Assembly (NCBI GenBank): GCA_022711175.1
Contig: JAKLFM010000018.1
Span: forward strand, 1 to 55,450
From: Bacteroidota bacterium
GTDB taxonomy: Bacteria > Bacteroidota > Bacteroidia > Bacteroidales > UBA4417
Length of the DNA stretch: 55,450 nucleotides
Direction of reading: 5' to 3'
This document shows, in pieces, positions 37,650 through 46,431 of this stretch. The position numbers and the translations under genes were made by a program. The notes beneath the pieces are model-generated. The model was not told the origin of the DNA and searched no databases. It worked only from the letters and a program-made list of their open reading frames with translations. Numbering within the stretch: the stretch's first letter is position 1; each line of letters begins with the position of its first letter.

Positions 37650-38652
37650 TCTTAGCCTGGCTTTTCAGGTTGAGTGCCTGGCATATCAGTTCGGCCATGG
37701 TTTCAGGTGTTTCGCCGCCAAAGGTAACGGTGAGCTTCCGGTTGCCGATTTCCTGGTTTGCCGTAACAAATGTAGTGTTGAAATTCCGATTGAGTACACT
37801 CAGAATATTTTGCAGCGATTCGTCCTTGAACTGCATCTTACGGGTGTACCAGGCATGAGAGGCACTACTTGTGTTTTTCGATTTTACCACATGGCTGTTT
37901 ATAGCTGTCACCATCTCCCCTGCCGATACAAATTCGCTTTTGCCGGGATTATTTTTCATTGTCACTTTCACTTTGCCACGGTCAACGGTGAGCTCAAAAT
38001 GGCTGCTGTTGCTGGTTTTAACATTAAAGGCGGTACCAAGCACCTCGATGATAGCTTCGCCCGTTTCGATGGTAAAAGGTTTGCCCGGATCGGGGGTGAC
38101 GTCGAAAAAGGCTTCGCCTTTGAGCTCCACATTGCGCGTATCATTTTCAAATTCTTTGGGAAACGAAAAAACGGTGTTTTGCGCCAGGTACACCACCGAG
38201 CCGTCGGCAAGTGTTTTGATGAGCGTATTCTGTTCGTTCATCGTATTAATTTGCACCATCACGGCCTTCGGTTTACGGTTGGATCCGAAATGAAAGACTG
38301 CCGCAACGCCTGCCAGCACGATCATGACGGCTGCAACGCGCAGCCATGCCGGCATAAAACGGTTTACTCGTGCCGCATTGCCGGCAGGAATAAGGTTTTC
38401 GTTACTAAGGCGCGTGTGCAGCTTGTTCCATGCTTTACGGACATCAGGCTGCACCGGTTCGCGATAATTTTCCATGGCCTTCCATTTTGCTTTCATTTCT
38501 TCTATTGTCTTTAATTCCTCTGCCGAACCCGCCAGTTGCGCTTCGAAAGCAGCCATTGCGGCATCGTCCATTTCGCCGCTCAGGTACATGGCGAGCTCTT
38601 CAAAGTATTCCCGGCTATTCTCTGCTGTTTTCATTTCATCCCGGTTTTTCAT
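37594..38652 (-). CDS. FecR-type anti-sigma factor
   Basis: 352 residues. The cytoplasmic N-terminus (1-95) is helical and should bind the sigma factor. One membrane helix follows (about 105-123, WLRVAAVMIVLAGVAAVFHF). The periplasmic FecR domain has TLADGSVVYLAQNTVFSFP, NVELKGEAFFDVTPDPGKPF and TAFNVKTSNSSHFELTVDRG, and the C-terminus has the DUF4974-like block (FKDESLQNILSVLNRNFNTT). The 4-base overlap with the sigma gene shows coupling. Confidence 0.93.
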   Translation of the reverse strand: MKNRDEMKTAENSREYFEELAMYLSGEMDDAAMAAFEAQLAGSAEELKTIEEMKAKWKAMENYREPVQPDVRKAWNKLHTRLSNENLIPAGNAARVNRFMPAWLRVAAVMIVLAGVAAVFHFGSNRKPKAVMVQINTMNEQNTLIKTLADGSVVYLAQNTVFSFPKEFENDTRNVELKGEAFFDVTPDPGKPFTIETGEAIIEVLGTAFNVKTSNSSHFELTVDRGKVKVTMKNNPGKSEFVSAGEMVTAINSHVVKSKNTSSASHAWYTRKMQFKDESLQNILSVLNRNFNTTFVTANQEIGNRKLTVTFGGETPETMAELICQALNLKSQAKNGTIILSDNSSNTENGRR

Positions 38653-39206
38653 GATTGGGCATTCGTAAATTCTTTGAGTGACGCGCGGAAAACCTGAAGC
38701 GCTTTGCCCATATCTGCTTCAACGGTTTTTACCGAAATGGAGAGTATTTCGGCGATTTCGCGGTACTTCCTGCCTTCGAAACGGTTCATTTTAAAAATGC
38801 GCGAGCAGCGTTCGGGGAGTTTTTGCAACGTACTGGCAATGGCTTTGTTGAGTTCTTCCATTTCGAGCAATGTTTCCTCATCGGGCACTGTTTCGGGCTC
38901 CGAAACCGTTGCTGCCTTTTCGGCATATTGCTGTTTTACAATGAGATGCTGCAGATAATGTAAAGAGTTGTTCCTGATGGCCTGGTACAGGTATGCGTTG
39001 AGCGACAGCTTTATCTCGGTGGTTCCCCTGTTTTTCCAGAAATGGTAGAAAAACTCCTGAACTATATCCTCGGCTGCATCCATATCCTTTATGATGTTAA
39101 ACGAGTACCTGCACAACTGCTCATAATAACGGTTAAACAACGCCCTGAATTCAGTGATGTCGCCTCCACGAATCTTTTGCTGAACCTGTATGTCGTTGTT
39201 AATCAT
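38649..39206 (-). CDS. ECF sigma-70 factor (FecI-like)
   Basis: 185 residues. Region 2 includes ITEFRALFNRYYEQLCRYSFNIIKDMDAAEDIVQEFFYHFW (in part); region 4 includes LQKLPERCSRIFKMNRFEGRKYREIAEILSISVKTVEADM (in part). This is the Bacteroidetes ECF type usually tied to FecR and SusC/D systems. It heads the sigma-FecR-STN operon. No SusC/D pair lies beside it. Confidence 0.93.
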   Translation of the reverse strand: MINNDIQVQQKIRGGDITEFRALFNRYYEQLCRYSFNIIKDMDAAEDIVQEFFYHFWKNRGTTEIKLSLNAYLYQAIRNNSLHYLQHLIVKQQYAEKAATVSEPETVPDEETLLEMEELNKAIASTLQKLPERCSRIFKMNRFEGRKYREIAEILSISVKTVEADMGKALQVFRASLKEFTNAQS

Positions 39207-39330
39207 TTGCCTGTATCTGGTATTTACCTATAGAGCCCGTGGATTTCAAACGGAAAGAAGCACCCGGCTTACTTCAAACATTGTTTCAACAAGAGAGCCG
39301 GGCACTTCAACCATCAACAACATATGAGTA

Positions 39331-40584
39331 TTATTCCTTGAGGTTCCTTGCAATCTTTTTGATGGCATTTTGTATCGATTCTTCGGGATGTATGATGTTA
39401 TTCTCGCCCCAGAAGTTCTCATCGGTAAAATCCTTCACCTGGTTGGCAAAAATCATATTGCTCCTGAACTGTTCCTGGCTAGCAAATTTAACGATATTAT
39501 CCTCGTGCCTGTCGGTAATGGCCACCTCCGAAGTGATGGTATAATTGTTTTTAAACCATTTACGTTTCCAGTCGCATTTGAATTTGAGTTCGATACGTAC
39601 ATAGTTGAGGTAGAACTTGCCGTTTTGATTTTTATAGGTCACCAGGTAGTTGGTGGATGTAGGTGTAAACAGCAGTCCGGCAGGTTTTTTCTGTACGAAT
39701 AAATTGGATGCTTTTTCCTGGTCGCTGAGGTCGAGGCTGAATTCGGCGGTTGAAATGGCCAGGTTATCCATGTCGATATAGAGTTTGCCGTTATACAGCG
39801 GCTCAGTTTTCGTAACATTGGGTTGAAAACCAATCACATAATTGGGCTTGTTATCAACATTTACAATATTTACGATGTCGAATTTGTAATTATCGAGGTT
39901 ATCGAGTGCAATACTCAGGTCGGTGTTTTTAACGATGTCGAGCAGCAGTGCCACATGCGGGCCGCCCTGCAGTTGCACCATCAAGGTATCGGCCTTTTTC
40001 ACGTTGCTGCCGGTACGCCCTTTGAACACTTTTACCTGGTCGCTCTGGTAGCCGGTGTAAGGTGCTTTGTAAATATCCACCACGGCTTCGGCTATGGATA
40101 GGTAATCGCGGCGCTGCCTTACCGATTCGCGGTAAAAACCTGTCATCATGTTGGGCTTTTCGCTGAAATTTTTCCCGATATTGCGCAGCGCCATATACAC
40201 GATATCCCTTGCATCGAGCGGCCTGATGGGCACCGCCGACAACTGGAAAACATGCTGATCGAGGTAAAAGGTTTCGCGTTTGCCCATCGACTCTTCAATC
40301 TTGAATTGCTTGTTTACATAGCTCAGGTGCGAAATCTCGAAAGTGGTTGCATTGAGGGCTTTGCTGATCTTAAGGGTAAATTCGCCTTCGGAGTTTGTAA
40401 CCGTACCTATATCGGTTCCGGGTACCGAAACACTGGCAAATACAATTACCTCGCCGGTTTTTGAATCTTTCACGGTTCCTGTAACCGTATAGTATTTCTC
40501 GCTTTGTCCGTACGATCCGAAGAAGCCGAAAATGGCCAGCAGGAAGAGGCCTGTCCGCAGGATTTGATTTATCATTGGTTTCAT
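39331..40584 (-). CDS. CarboxypepD_reg-like secreted protein, paralogue of the STN-domain protein
   Basis: 417 residues. Signal peptide MKPMINQILRTGLFLLAIFG ... GQ, then a carboxypeptidase-regulatory-like domain (YYTVTGTVKDSKTGEVIVFA, residues about 31-115). The C-terminal 300 residues parallel the 36027-37649 protein: TGFYRESVRQRRDYLSIAEA, VDIYKAPYTGYQSDQVKVFK, LQGGPHVALLLDIVKN and a shared ending with NIIHPEESIQNAIKKI. It lacks an STN domain. The two may be surface components with related ligands. Confidence 0.8.
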   Translation of the reverse strand: MKPMINQILRTGLFLLAIFGFFGSYGQSEKYYTVTGTVKDSKTGEVIVFASVSVPGTDIGTVTNSEGEFTLKISKALNATTFEISHLSYVNKQFKIEESMGKRETFYLDQHVFQLSAVPIRPLDARDIVYMALRNIGKNFSEKPNMMTGFYRESVRQRRDYLSIAEAVVDIYKAPYTGYQSDQVKVFKGRTGSNVKKADTLMVQLQGGPHVALLLDIVKNTDLSIALDNLDNYKFDIVNIVNVDNKPNYVIGFQPNVTKTEPLYNGKLYIDMDNLAISTAEFSLDLSDQEKASNLFVQKKPAGLLFTPTSTNYLVTYKNQNGKFYLNYVRIELKFKCDWKRKWFKNNYTITSEVAITDRHEDNIVKFASQEQFRSNMIFANQVKDFTDENFWGENNIIHPEESIQNAIKKIARNLKE

Positions 40585-40816
40585 GGCTCAGAGTATTTTG
40601 GTTGTTTCAGAATCATGTTTACAACCTTAAGATACCTGAGAAGCATTTTACCCTATGGATTTTAAATTTTTTTTCAACGAACTCATTCATCAGGGCTGTT
40701 CTCAGAATTCTTAACAACCATATCCAGGCACAATTAGTAATTGAGGGCTATTAAATATGGCTGCATTACCAGAAAATAATGCTGAGGTACTTTCAGTTGC
40801 CAAAACGCATTGCCGT

Positions 40817-40824
40817 TATCTTTG
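40817..40824 (+). promoter_or_regulatory. -7 element of the MFS gene promoter
   Basis: TATCTTTG fits TAnnTTTG, 20 bases before the ATG; a TTG lies 17 bases upstream, slightly short of the usual spacing. Confidence 0.5.
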
Positions 40825-40844
40825 CAAACCATTTCCGATAAGTT

Positions 40845-42245
40845 ATGACCGACGCTCATACAGGTTCTTCTCCATCGTCGAATAAGAACCTTCTGCTGTT
40901 TATTATTACCATCACCTCATTCATTAACCCGTTCATGGGAGCAGCGGTAAACATTGCCCTGCCCGATATGGCTGAGGAACTTGGCCTCAATGCCATTACG
41001 ATGGGTTGGGTGACGATGTCGTTTTTGCTGGCCTCGGTGGCGGTGCTGCTGCCTATAGGCAAGATCGCGGATATTGCCGGGCGTAAAAAGCTGTTTATTA
41101 TCGGGAATGTTATCGTTACGCTTGCTTCGGCATTTTGTGCCATCTCGCCAAATGCTTCCCTGCTCATTGCCTCACGCCTGCTCCAGGGTTTTGGTGGCGC
41201 CATGATGTTCGGTACCGGTACGGCCATGATTACCTCCGCCTTCCCGCCGCAGCAACGCGGCAGGGCGCTGGGTATTAATGTTTCGGCAGTTTATCTGGGG
41301 CTGACGTTAGCGCCGATTCTGGGAGGTTTCCTTACCGATCTGTTCGGATGGCGGAGCATATTCTGGCTTAATGTGCCTTTTGGCTTGTTTGTGATCCCCG
41401 CCACCATGTACGCTATTAAAACTGAATGGCACGAAGCCAAAGGCGAATCGTTCGATTACGGCGGCTCGGCCATTTATGTTGTGAGCATTGCCATGCTGAT
41501 GTATGGCTTTTCAAAACTTCCCGGACCTGTTGCTGTAGCTCTCACTCTGGCAGGAATTGCTGGTTTGGCGTTGTTTGTCCGTAATGAGTTCAGGGTAGAA
41601 TCGCCCATTATGGATATGAGGCTGTTTACCGGGAACAGGACTTTTGCCTTTTCCAATCTTGCAGCGCTCATCAATTATGCAGCTACCTATGCCGTTACAT
41701 TTCTCCTGAGTCTTTATCTTCAATATATCAAAGGGATGAAACCCTCCGATGCCGGGATGCTGCTGGTAATGCAGCCCATACTCATGACCATCGTGGCCAC
41801 TTTTTCGGGCCGCCTCTCCGACCGTATTGATCCCCGCATATTATCATCCACGGGTATGGGGATCATTGTTATCGGCCTGGCCATGCTGGCGTTTATCGGT
41901 GATAACACCTCGCATGCTTTCATCATCGCCAGCCTGGTGATACTTGGAGCCGGGTTTGGGTTGTTTTCGTCGCCCAACACCAATGCCGTGATGAGTTCGG
42001 TTGAAAAGCGGCAGCTCGGCGTGGCATCGGCAAGCATTGGCACCATGCGGCTGGCCGGACAAATGATGAGCATGGCCATTGCCACGCTTACGCTCCACAT
42101 CTTCCTGGGAAGCAGTAAAATAGGCCCCGAGAACCACTTTTCATTCATCACGGCGGCACGCATTGTTTTTGCCATTTTTGCTGTTTTGTGCATCATCGGG
42201 GTATTTGCTTCACTGGCCAGGGGCAAAAAGAGTGTCGCGGATTAA
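40845..42245 (+). CDS. MFS drug/H+ antiporter (DHA2-like)
   Basis: 466 residues, strongly hydrophobic, consistent with 14 helices. Signature motifs are motif A PIGKIADIAGRKKLFIIG (about 77-94) and motif C GVxxxPxxGG as LTLAPILGGFLTDLFGWRSI (about 152-171), plus GRLSDRIDPRILSSTG in the second half. These point to the EmrB/QacA branch of proton-driven exporters. Substrate unknown. No EmrA-like adaptor is encoded nearby. Stands alone with its own promoter. Confidence 0.9.
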   Translation: MTDAHTGSSPSSNKNLLLFIITITSFINPFMGAAVNIALPDMAEELGLNAITMGWVTMSFLLASVAVLLPIGKIADIAGRKKLFIIGNVIVTLASAFCAISPNASLLIASRLLQGFGGAMMFGTGTAMITSAFPPQQRGRALGINVSAVYLGLTLAPILGGFLTDLFGWRSIFWLNVPFGLFVIPATMYAIKTEWHEAKGESFDYGGSAIYVVSIAMLMYGFSKLPGPVAVALTLAGIAGLALFVRNEFRVESPIMDMRLFTGNRTFAFSNLAALINYAATYAVTFLLSLYLQYIKGMKPSDAGMLLVMQPILMTIVATFSGRLSDRIDPRILSSTGMGIIVIGLAMLAFIGDNTSHAFIIASLVILGAGFGLFSSPNTNAVMSSVEKRQLGVASASIGTMRLAGQMMSMAIATLTLHIFLGSSKIGPENHFSFITAARIVFAIFAVLCIIGVFASLARGKKSVAD

Positions 42246-42360
42246 GTGATTAACTGAATTTTTGCTTTCACCCACTCTTTTCTCTGCCTGAAGCCATTTT
42301 GTCGATACTATTTTTATTGGTTCGCAGTTATCAGAAGAGATCATATAAAGATAAATAGAT

Positions 42361-42678
42361 ATGAAGAAATTGGCAATTCTCACCCTGCTGGCAGTAACAT
42401 TTTTTGTGGCTGCCTGCGAAAAGGACAATACCACAGGTTCATACACTCCGAACTGCGACGGCACAGCCAAATCGTATGCCACTGATGTTGCGCCCCTTAT
42501 AAGCAGTTATTGCTCTGGATGCCATTCGGAATACTCCACCTATGCAAAGCTGTCGGCATCGGCGGGCAAAGTGCGCCGGGTGATTGTTGACGGCTCAATG
42601 CCGCAGGGTACAACCCTGAGCACCGCGCAAAAAGATGCCATCGTTTGCTGGATCGATAACGGCGCACTTAACAATTAA
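42361..42678 (+). CDS. Single-heme cytochrome c-like lipoprotein
   Basis: 105 residues. The signal peptide ends in VAAC (lipobox, Cys about residue 19), followed by an acidic/polar linker. One heme-attachment motif, CSGCH (in APLISSYCSGCHSEYSTY), is present. The distal part has a Met in DGSMPQGTTLSTAQKDAIVCWIDNGALNN (cited in part) that fits an axial ligand. A small periplasmic-facing electron carrier is likely, or a heme-binding fragment common as the end of larger surface proteins. A single gene with no oxidase nearby. Confidence 0.8.
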   Translation: MKKLAILTLLAVTFFVAACEKDNTTGSYTPNCDGTAKSYATDVAPLISSYCSGCHSEYSTYAKLSASAGKVRRVIVDGSMPQGTTLSTAQKDAIVCWIDNGALNN

Positions 42679-43022
42679 AACTTCATCCTTCGCCGGGCAA
42701 CTCCAAACTTGAGTTTAACCTGCCAGGAGACGAAGTTGCCATGCTCGTTTTACCTTCATAAGGATGATTGAACACTGACACCAGGTTCCGGGATATTTCT
42801 ACAACGGATACTGTTTCAGTCCCCGGCAATCAAACCTCATGCGACCGGTACCGACGCACGGTTTTACATTGGTTTGAGCGGTGATAAATTGCTCTAACAT
42901 GGTTCCATATGGTTCTTGAAAAAACTCTGAACGGCATTCTAAATAACGAAATACGGATGGCCGGGAGTAACAAACCTGTGTTTCGATTGTTTCAATTGTA
43001 ACCTTATTAACATTGAAGACCT
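42679..43022. other. Intergenic region, no gene recognised
   Basis: 344 bases. I see neither a consistent open frame, a structured RNA nor a strong promoter. GC content is similar to the flanking genes, so a degraded gene is possible. Confidence 0.45.
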
Positions 43023-43751
43023 ATGTTCAAACCGATGATTCTTATTATAGTGCTTTCGTTCTCTTTTCTCACTGCCTGGACGCAGGATAAAACCGAAAGC
43101 AGGATTCCCCTTATCGGTGAAGAGGCGCCGGCATTCACGGCACAATCAACCAGGGGAGTCATACACTTTCCTTCCGATTACGGAAAAAAATGGAAAATAC
43201 TCTTCAGCCATCCTGCCGATTTCACCCCTGTATGTACCTCCGAAATCCTTGAACTGGCGCTTATGGCAAAGCAGTTCCGTGAACTGGGCACCGAGCTGGC
43301 CGTGCTTTCAACCGATGATATTTCGTTGCATAAATCGTGGGAGCGATCCATGAATGAACTTATCCGGGCCGAAGATCCGGCTGTGAGCCTTGATTTCCCG
43401 CTGATTGACGACAGCAACACCGGTATAAGCCGCCTGTACGGGATGCTCAGCCCTACCATCGATATGCGTCACACGGTAAGAGGCGTTTTTATCATTGGCC
43501 CCGACAATAAAATTGAAACCATTCTCTTCTATCCTTCCAATGTCGGCCGCAACCTCGAGGAGATCAAACGCACGCTCATTGCCCTTCAAACAGCAAAAAA
43601 CCATGCAGTGCTCACACCTGTGAACTGGAAACCCGGGGACGATGTGCTGCTGCCTTATCCCTATCCATATAACTATTACGACAGCGTAAACAGCAGCAGC
43701 GAAGGCTACCGCAATTTATCGTGGTACATGCTGTTTAAGAAGCTGCAGTAA
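43023..43751 (+). CDS. Exported 1-Cys peroxiredoxin (Prx6-like)
   Basis: 242 residues. An N-terminal signal segment (MFKPMILIIVLSFSFLTAW, then TQ) precedes the thioredoxin-fold part. The active site reads SHPADFTPVCTSEILELALM with peroxidatic C71. No second Cys follows, so it is of the 1-Cys type. The C-terminal arm (NWKPGDDVLLPYPYP) is the Prx6 dimer arm. It should reduce peroxides outside the cytoplasm, where a reductant for a 1-Cys enzyme is not obvious. Single gene. Confidence 0.88.
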   Translation: MFKPMILIIVLSFSFLTAWTQDKTESRIPLIGEEAPAFTAQSTRGVIHFPSDYGKKWKILFSHPADFTPVCTSEILELALMAKQFRELGTELAVLSTDDISLHKSWERSMNELIRAEDPAVSLDFPLIDDSNTGISRLYGMLSPTIDMRHTVRGVFIIGPDNKIETILFYPSNVGRNLEEIKRTLIALQTAKNHAVLTPVNWKPGDDVLLPYPYPYNYYDSVNSSSEGYRNLSWYMLFKKLQ

Positions 43752-43763
43752 TTACCTGCGCTG

Positions 43764-44162
43764 TTATATTCCGAATTTTTGCAGTTCGGGCACATCGCCC
43801 GGACGTGCCGGTTTGCCGTTGCGCAGGCAAACGCCGGTAGTTTTGGCGGTAAGGATTAATTTTTCGTCAGGAAGGCGGATGATTTGCTGGCTGAAGACAA
43901 TGCGCAGGTTGCCTTCGGGATAAACTTCCACGGTAACCTTAAATTGATCGCGGCTGCGCAGCGACAGTTTATAATCCATTTCTATCCGTGTCACCACCAG
44001 GTCAATTCCCCGGTTATGAAGGCCGGTCATATCGATGCCGCGTTCGTACATGAATTTATGCCGGGTATGCTCGAGGTAGTTGAGATACACTGAATTATTG
44101 ACGATTCCCTGGAAATCAAGTTCGTAATCGCGCACTTCGAAGGGAAGGGAGAATATAGCCAT
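43764..44162 (-). CDS. Hotdog-fold acyl-CoA thioesterase (YbgC/4HBT type)
   Basis: 132 residues. The family core reads YELDFQGIVNNSVYLNYLEH, with the Asp that corresponds to the catalytic residue of 4-hydroxybenzoyl-CoA thioesterases. The strand RIEMDYKLSLRSRDQFKVTV follows. It hydrolyses short or medium acyl-CoA in the cytosol; the substrate cannot be told from the sequence. It faces the peroxiredoxin gene convergently with 12 bases between. Confidence 0.85.
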   Translation of the reverse strand: MAIFSLPFEVRDYELDFQGIVNNSVYLNYLEHTRHKFMYERGIDMTGLHNRGIDLVVTRIEMDYKLSLRSRDQFKVTVEVYPEGNLRIVFSQQIIRLPDEKLILTAKTTGVCLRNGKPARPGDVPELQKFGI

Positions 44163-44260
44163 TGAAAGTTCACTTTTAATTGAATGATTCTTTAAAGCTT
44201 ACATTGAGTAAAAATAGAAAAAGCATTGACAGCTTTGAAAATGAGACTCAGTATAATAAT

Positions 44261-44292
44261 ACCCCCGACAGCTTATCACTACCGGGGGTTTT
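44261..44292. terminator. Bidirectional terminator-like hairpin
   Basis: CCCCCG (44262-44267) pairs with CGGGGG (44283-44288) over a 15-base loop; TTTT follows on the plus strand and an AT run on the minus strand. It lies just past the end of the 45270-44326 gene and probably ends that operon. Confidence 0.6.
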
Positions 44293-44325
44293 GGAAGAAA
44301 TCACCGAAAGAATGCCGGGAAAGGC

Positions 44326-45270
44326 CTATGCCGCGTTCGCCTGTGCCGGTTCAGCGGGGGTAATACTGAAATCAACCAACAGACTGTCGCCGGCAACTGA
44401 AGTAATTATCTGCGCTTCGGGTGTCACATAGCCGGTCATATGGCAACTGATGCTTAATTGACCAACCGGCACATCTTCAAGCTGGTAATACCCATCTTCA
44501 TCCGTGACGGTACTAATGTTAAGGGCAGGTATTTCAACCGTTACACCTTCAACTGGTAAACCTGTATCACTTGCAGTCACGGTTCCTGTAATCTCCGAAA
44601 CCGAGGATTCCTCAGCCGATGCAGCGTTTTTCCTGCTATTTCCTCTTCGGAGAGTCATATACTCCCTGTATAGATCAGGATCGGAATCTCTCCTGATTAC
44701 CACAAGCTGGTCAATCTCGTCCCTCAACAGAAAAACACACTGGGTGAACAAAGATTTGAGCTCTTTCCAGTTTGTTTTGCGGTCGCTGAGCTGAAAACCA
44801 GTCTCATGCAAGGTATTGCCAAATTCTTCGGCTGCTACCCTGAAAGACGACAGCTCTGATTCCGCAAGGCCGAGTTCGGTTGCCAAACTCTGATAGTTTT
44901 GAAGTTCATTGGCGACGAACAAGGCGTTTTCGTAAACGGTATGAGCAGTAGCACGCAGAGAAAGACGCTTATATGTCCTCATCTGGCTGATCAGCGCCTC
45001 ATTTTTATTACGGCGTGCAATGAGAATCCCAAATCCAGCCATACGGCTGAGCAGGGTGCGGAGGATTTTCTCGCTTTCGATCTTCGGACTGTACACATTG
45101 GATACAGGCTGCGAAAGCGCAGAAACAAGGTTTGTAATTCGGTCAATATTCCCGGTAAAGGTATCCTTCACCGCTTGTGCCTGTGGCTTTTCTTCGAAAA
45201 GGACAGGATGGTTATCGAGAACACGGTTGATAGCCATCAGCTTATGCAACCGCTGTACGTAACGTTTCAT
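44326..45270 (-). CDS. Helical protein with C-terminal carboxypeptidase-regulatory-like domain
   Basis: 314 residues with no signal peptide. Residues 1-225 are predicted helical, a long bundle with repeated charged helices (LVSALSQPVSNVYSPKIESE, TYKRLSLRATAHTVYENALF). Residues about 230-300 are a CarboxypepD_reg/CNA-B-like beta-sandwich (ITGTVTASDTGLPVEGVTVE ... GYYQLEDVPVGQLSIS). The order is reversed compared with most surface proteins, where this domain is N-terminal. Function not recognised. 51 bases separate it from the heptad-repeat gene upstream, so they look co-transcribed. Confidence 0.7.
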   Translation of the reverse strand: MKRYVQRLHKLMAINRVLDNHPVLFEEKPQAQAVKDTFTGNIDRITNLVSALSQPVSNVYSPKIESEKILRTLLSRMAGFGILIARRNKNEALISQMRTYKRLSLRATAHTVYENALFVANELQNYQSLATELGLAESELSSFRVAAEEFGNTLHETGFQLSDRKTNWKELKSLFTQCVFLLRDEIDQLVVIRRDSDPDLYREYMTLRRGNSRKNAASAEESSVSEITGTVTASDTGLPVEGVTVEIPALNISTVTDEDGYYQLEDVPVGQLSISCHMTGYVTPEAQIITSVAGDSLLVDFSITPAEPAQANAA

Positions 45271-45321
45271 GCGTAAATTATTTTATGTAAGTTTAAAGTG
45301 AACGAGCGCCTGAAAGACTGC

Positions 45322-46431
45322 TCAGGCTGCAGGCCGGAGGTGGTTTTCACAGGGTGGCGACGGGCCTGCCGATGGTTTACCCAACAGCCTGAACGTATAG
45401 TTACGCTGATCAGGGATATAATGATAATCGGGTTTGAACTCCCGCAAACGCCAGAATAATCGCCTGACGATCTTTTTTGGTATTGCATCGGGACAATAAT
45501 AAGTAAACAACTCGTCGAGATCAATCAGCTTAAAATACCCCCTATCCTTCTCAATTCGCCTAATCACCAATACTAAATCCCTCTCATCCGGGAAAAACAA
45601 CTTTCGCTTTCCCCTGGATACGTATGCGGCCGAACCTGCCGCACTTGAAACATATTCAATATCATCGTAGTAATATTCAGAGTTGCTTATTGTATCAGCA
45701 AACCCGGCAATATTTGCGATCATCCTTTGGTAAATCAATACAAAACTGTCTTTGATTCTGACAATAACACTTTTTGCCTTGTCGAACAGGCTTGAAGCCG
45801 GAACAAAAGCATCGGCTTCATGTACAATTGTATGCGCATTATGAACAAAAGAGCCGGTCCCTGAAACAGGGCTGCTGAACTCAGGATCTGAGAAACTTGT
45901 GCCGATGACAAAGCTGTCGGTTTCAAATTCAAATGTGTTGGTTTTCGAAACAAAGCGACTCACCACCTTGTCAAACCTGCTTGTACCATTATCAGGAACC
46001 TCGGTACCGCTGACGAATGCAGCGGTTTTTACAGCAAAAATTCCTGCACCCGAAACAGGGGCGTTGGCCGCCGAAACAATGATGTTTGCTTCACCTGCAA
46101 AAGCGTTGGCCGGCAAAACAGGGGTGTCGGCACTCGTGACGATGTGTGGCGCCTCAATAACAAAACCGTTGGTCGATTCGACAGGGGTAGATGGCAGGCT
46201 GTCAACAGTTATTTTTAATAAACCGGCATTGCCGTTACAGCCATCAGGGCAGTTTTCCCAACGCATCCTTTTAGCTGTTTTTGTTGCTAAAACGTTATCC
46301 GCCTTACTCCCCTGTGCAGAAAGCTTTACCCGCACTCGTTTCAGAGTTGTCAACAGATGTTTTATTTGTGCCGGTAATTCTTTCATCAGAGAATGATTGT
46401 TCTTTCTTTGATCATAAAGACGGAAATTCAT
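45322..46431 (-). CDS. Heptapeptide-repeat protein of unknown function
   Basis: 369 residues, no signal peptide. Residues 1-86 are basic and include CPDGC. Residues 87-233 divide without any gap into 21 seven-residue units (TNGFVIE, APHIVTS, ADTPVLP, ANAFAGE, ANIIVSA ... TDSFVIG ... KDSFVLI) with the loose consensus [AT]-x-x-F-V-x-x. Residues 255-355 form a conserved-looking basic domain (RGKRKLFFPDERDLVLVIRR, FKLIDLDELFTYYCPD). The repeats could form a solenoid or fibre. Because the DNA is 21-periodic, the opposite strand is also open here. First gene of a pair with the 44326-45270 gene. Confidence 0.65.
   Translation of the reverse strand: MNFRLYDQRKNNHSLMKELPAQIKHLLTTLKRVRVKLSAQGSKADNVLATKTAKRMRWENCPDGCNGNAGLLKITVDSLPSTPVESTNGFVIEAPHIVTSADTPVLPANAFAGEANIIVSAANAPVSGAGIFAVKTAAFVSGTEVPDNGTSRFDKVVSRFVSKTNTFEFETDSFVIGTSFSDPEFSSPVSGTGSFVHNAHTIVHEADAFVPASSLFDKAKSVIVRIKDSFVLIYQRMIANIAGFADTISNSEYYYDDIEYVSSAAGSAAYVSRGKRKLFFPDERDLVLVIRRIEKDRGYFKLIDLDELFTYYCPDAIPKKIVRRLFWRLREFKPDYHYIPDQRNYTFRLLGKPSAGPSPPCENHLRPAA
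45733..46173 (-). repeat. 21 imperfect 21-bp repeats inside the heptad gene
   Basis: The 441 bases coding residues 87-233 form 21 in-frame units of 21 bp. They are diverged, but the F-V/I core codons (TTTGTT and variants) recur on the same phase throughout, with no partial unit. Confidence 0.65.

Noticed and set aside
44180..44431. 83-codon plus-strand frame near the thioesterase gene
   Set aside because: It crosses the terminator hairpin and overlaps the end of the minus-strand gene 44326-45270. Its composition looks non-coding.
45899..46396. 165-codon open frame on the plus strand opposite the heptad-repeat gene
   Set aside because: It stays open because the 21-bp periodic DNA lacks stops in the antisense frame too. 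It has no plausible N-terminus and no homologous pattern, while the minus-strand frame continues into a conserved-looking C-terminal domain.
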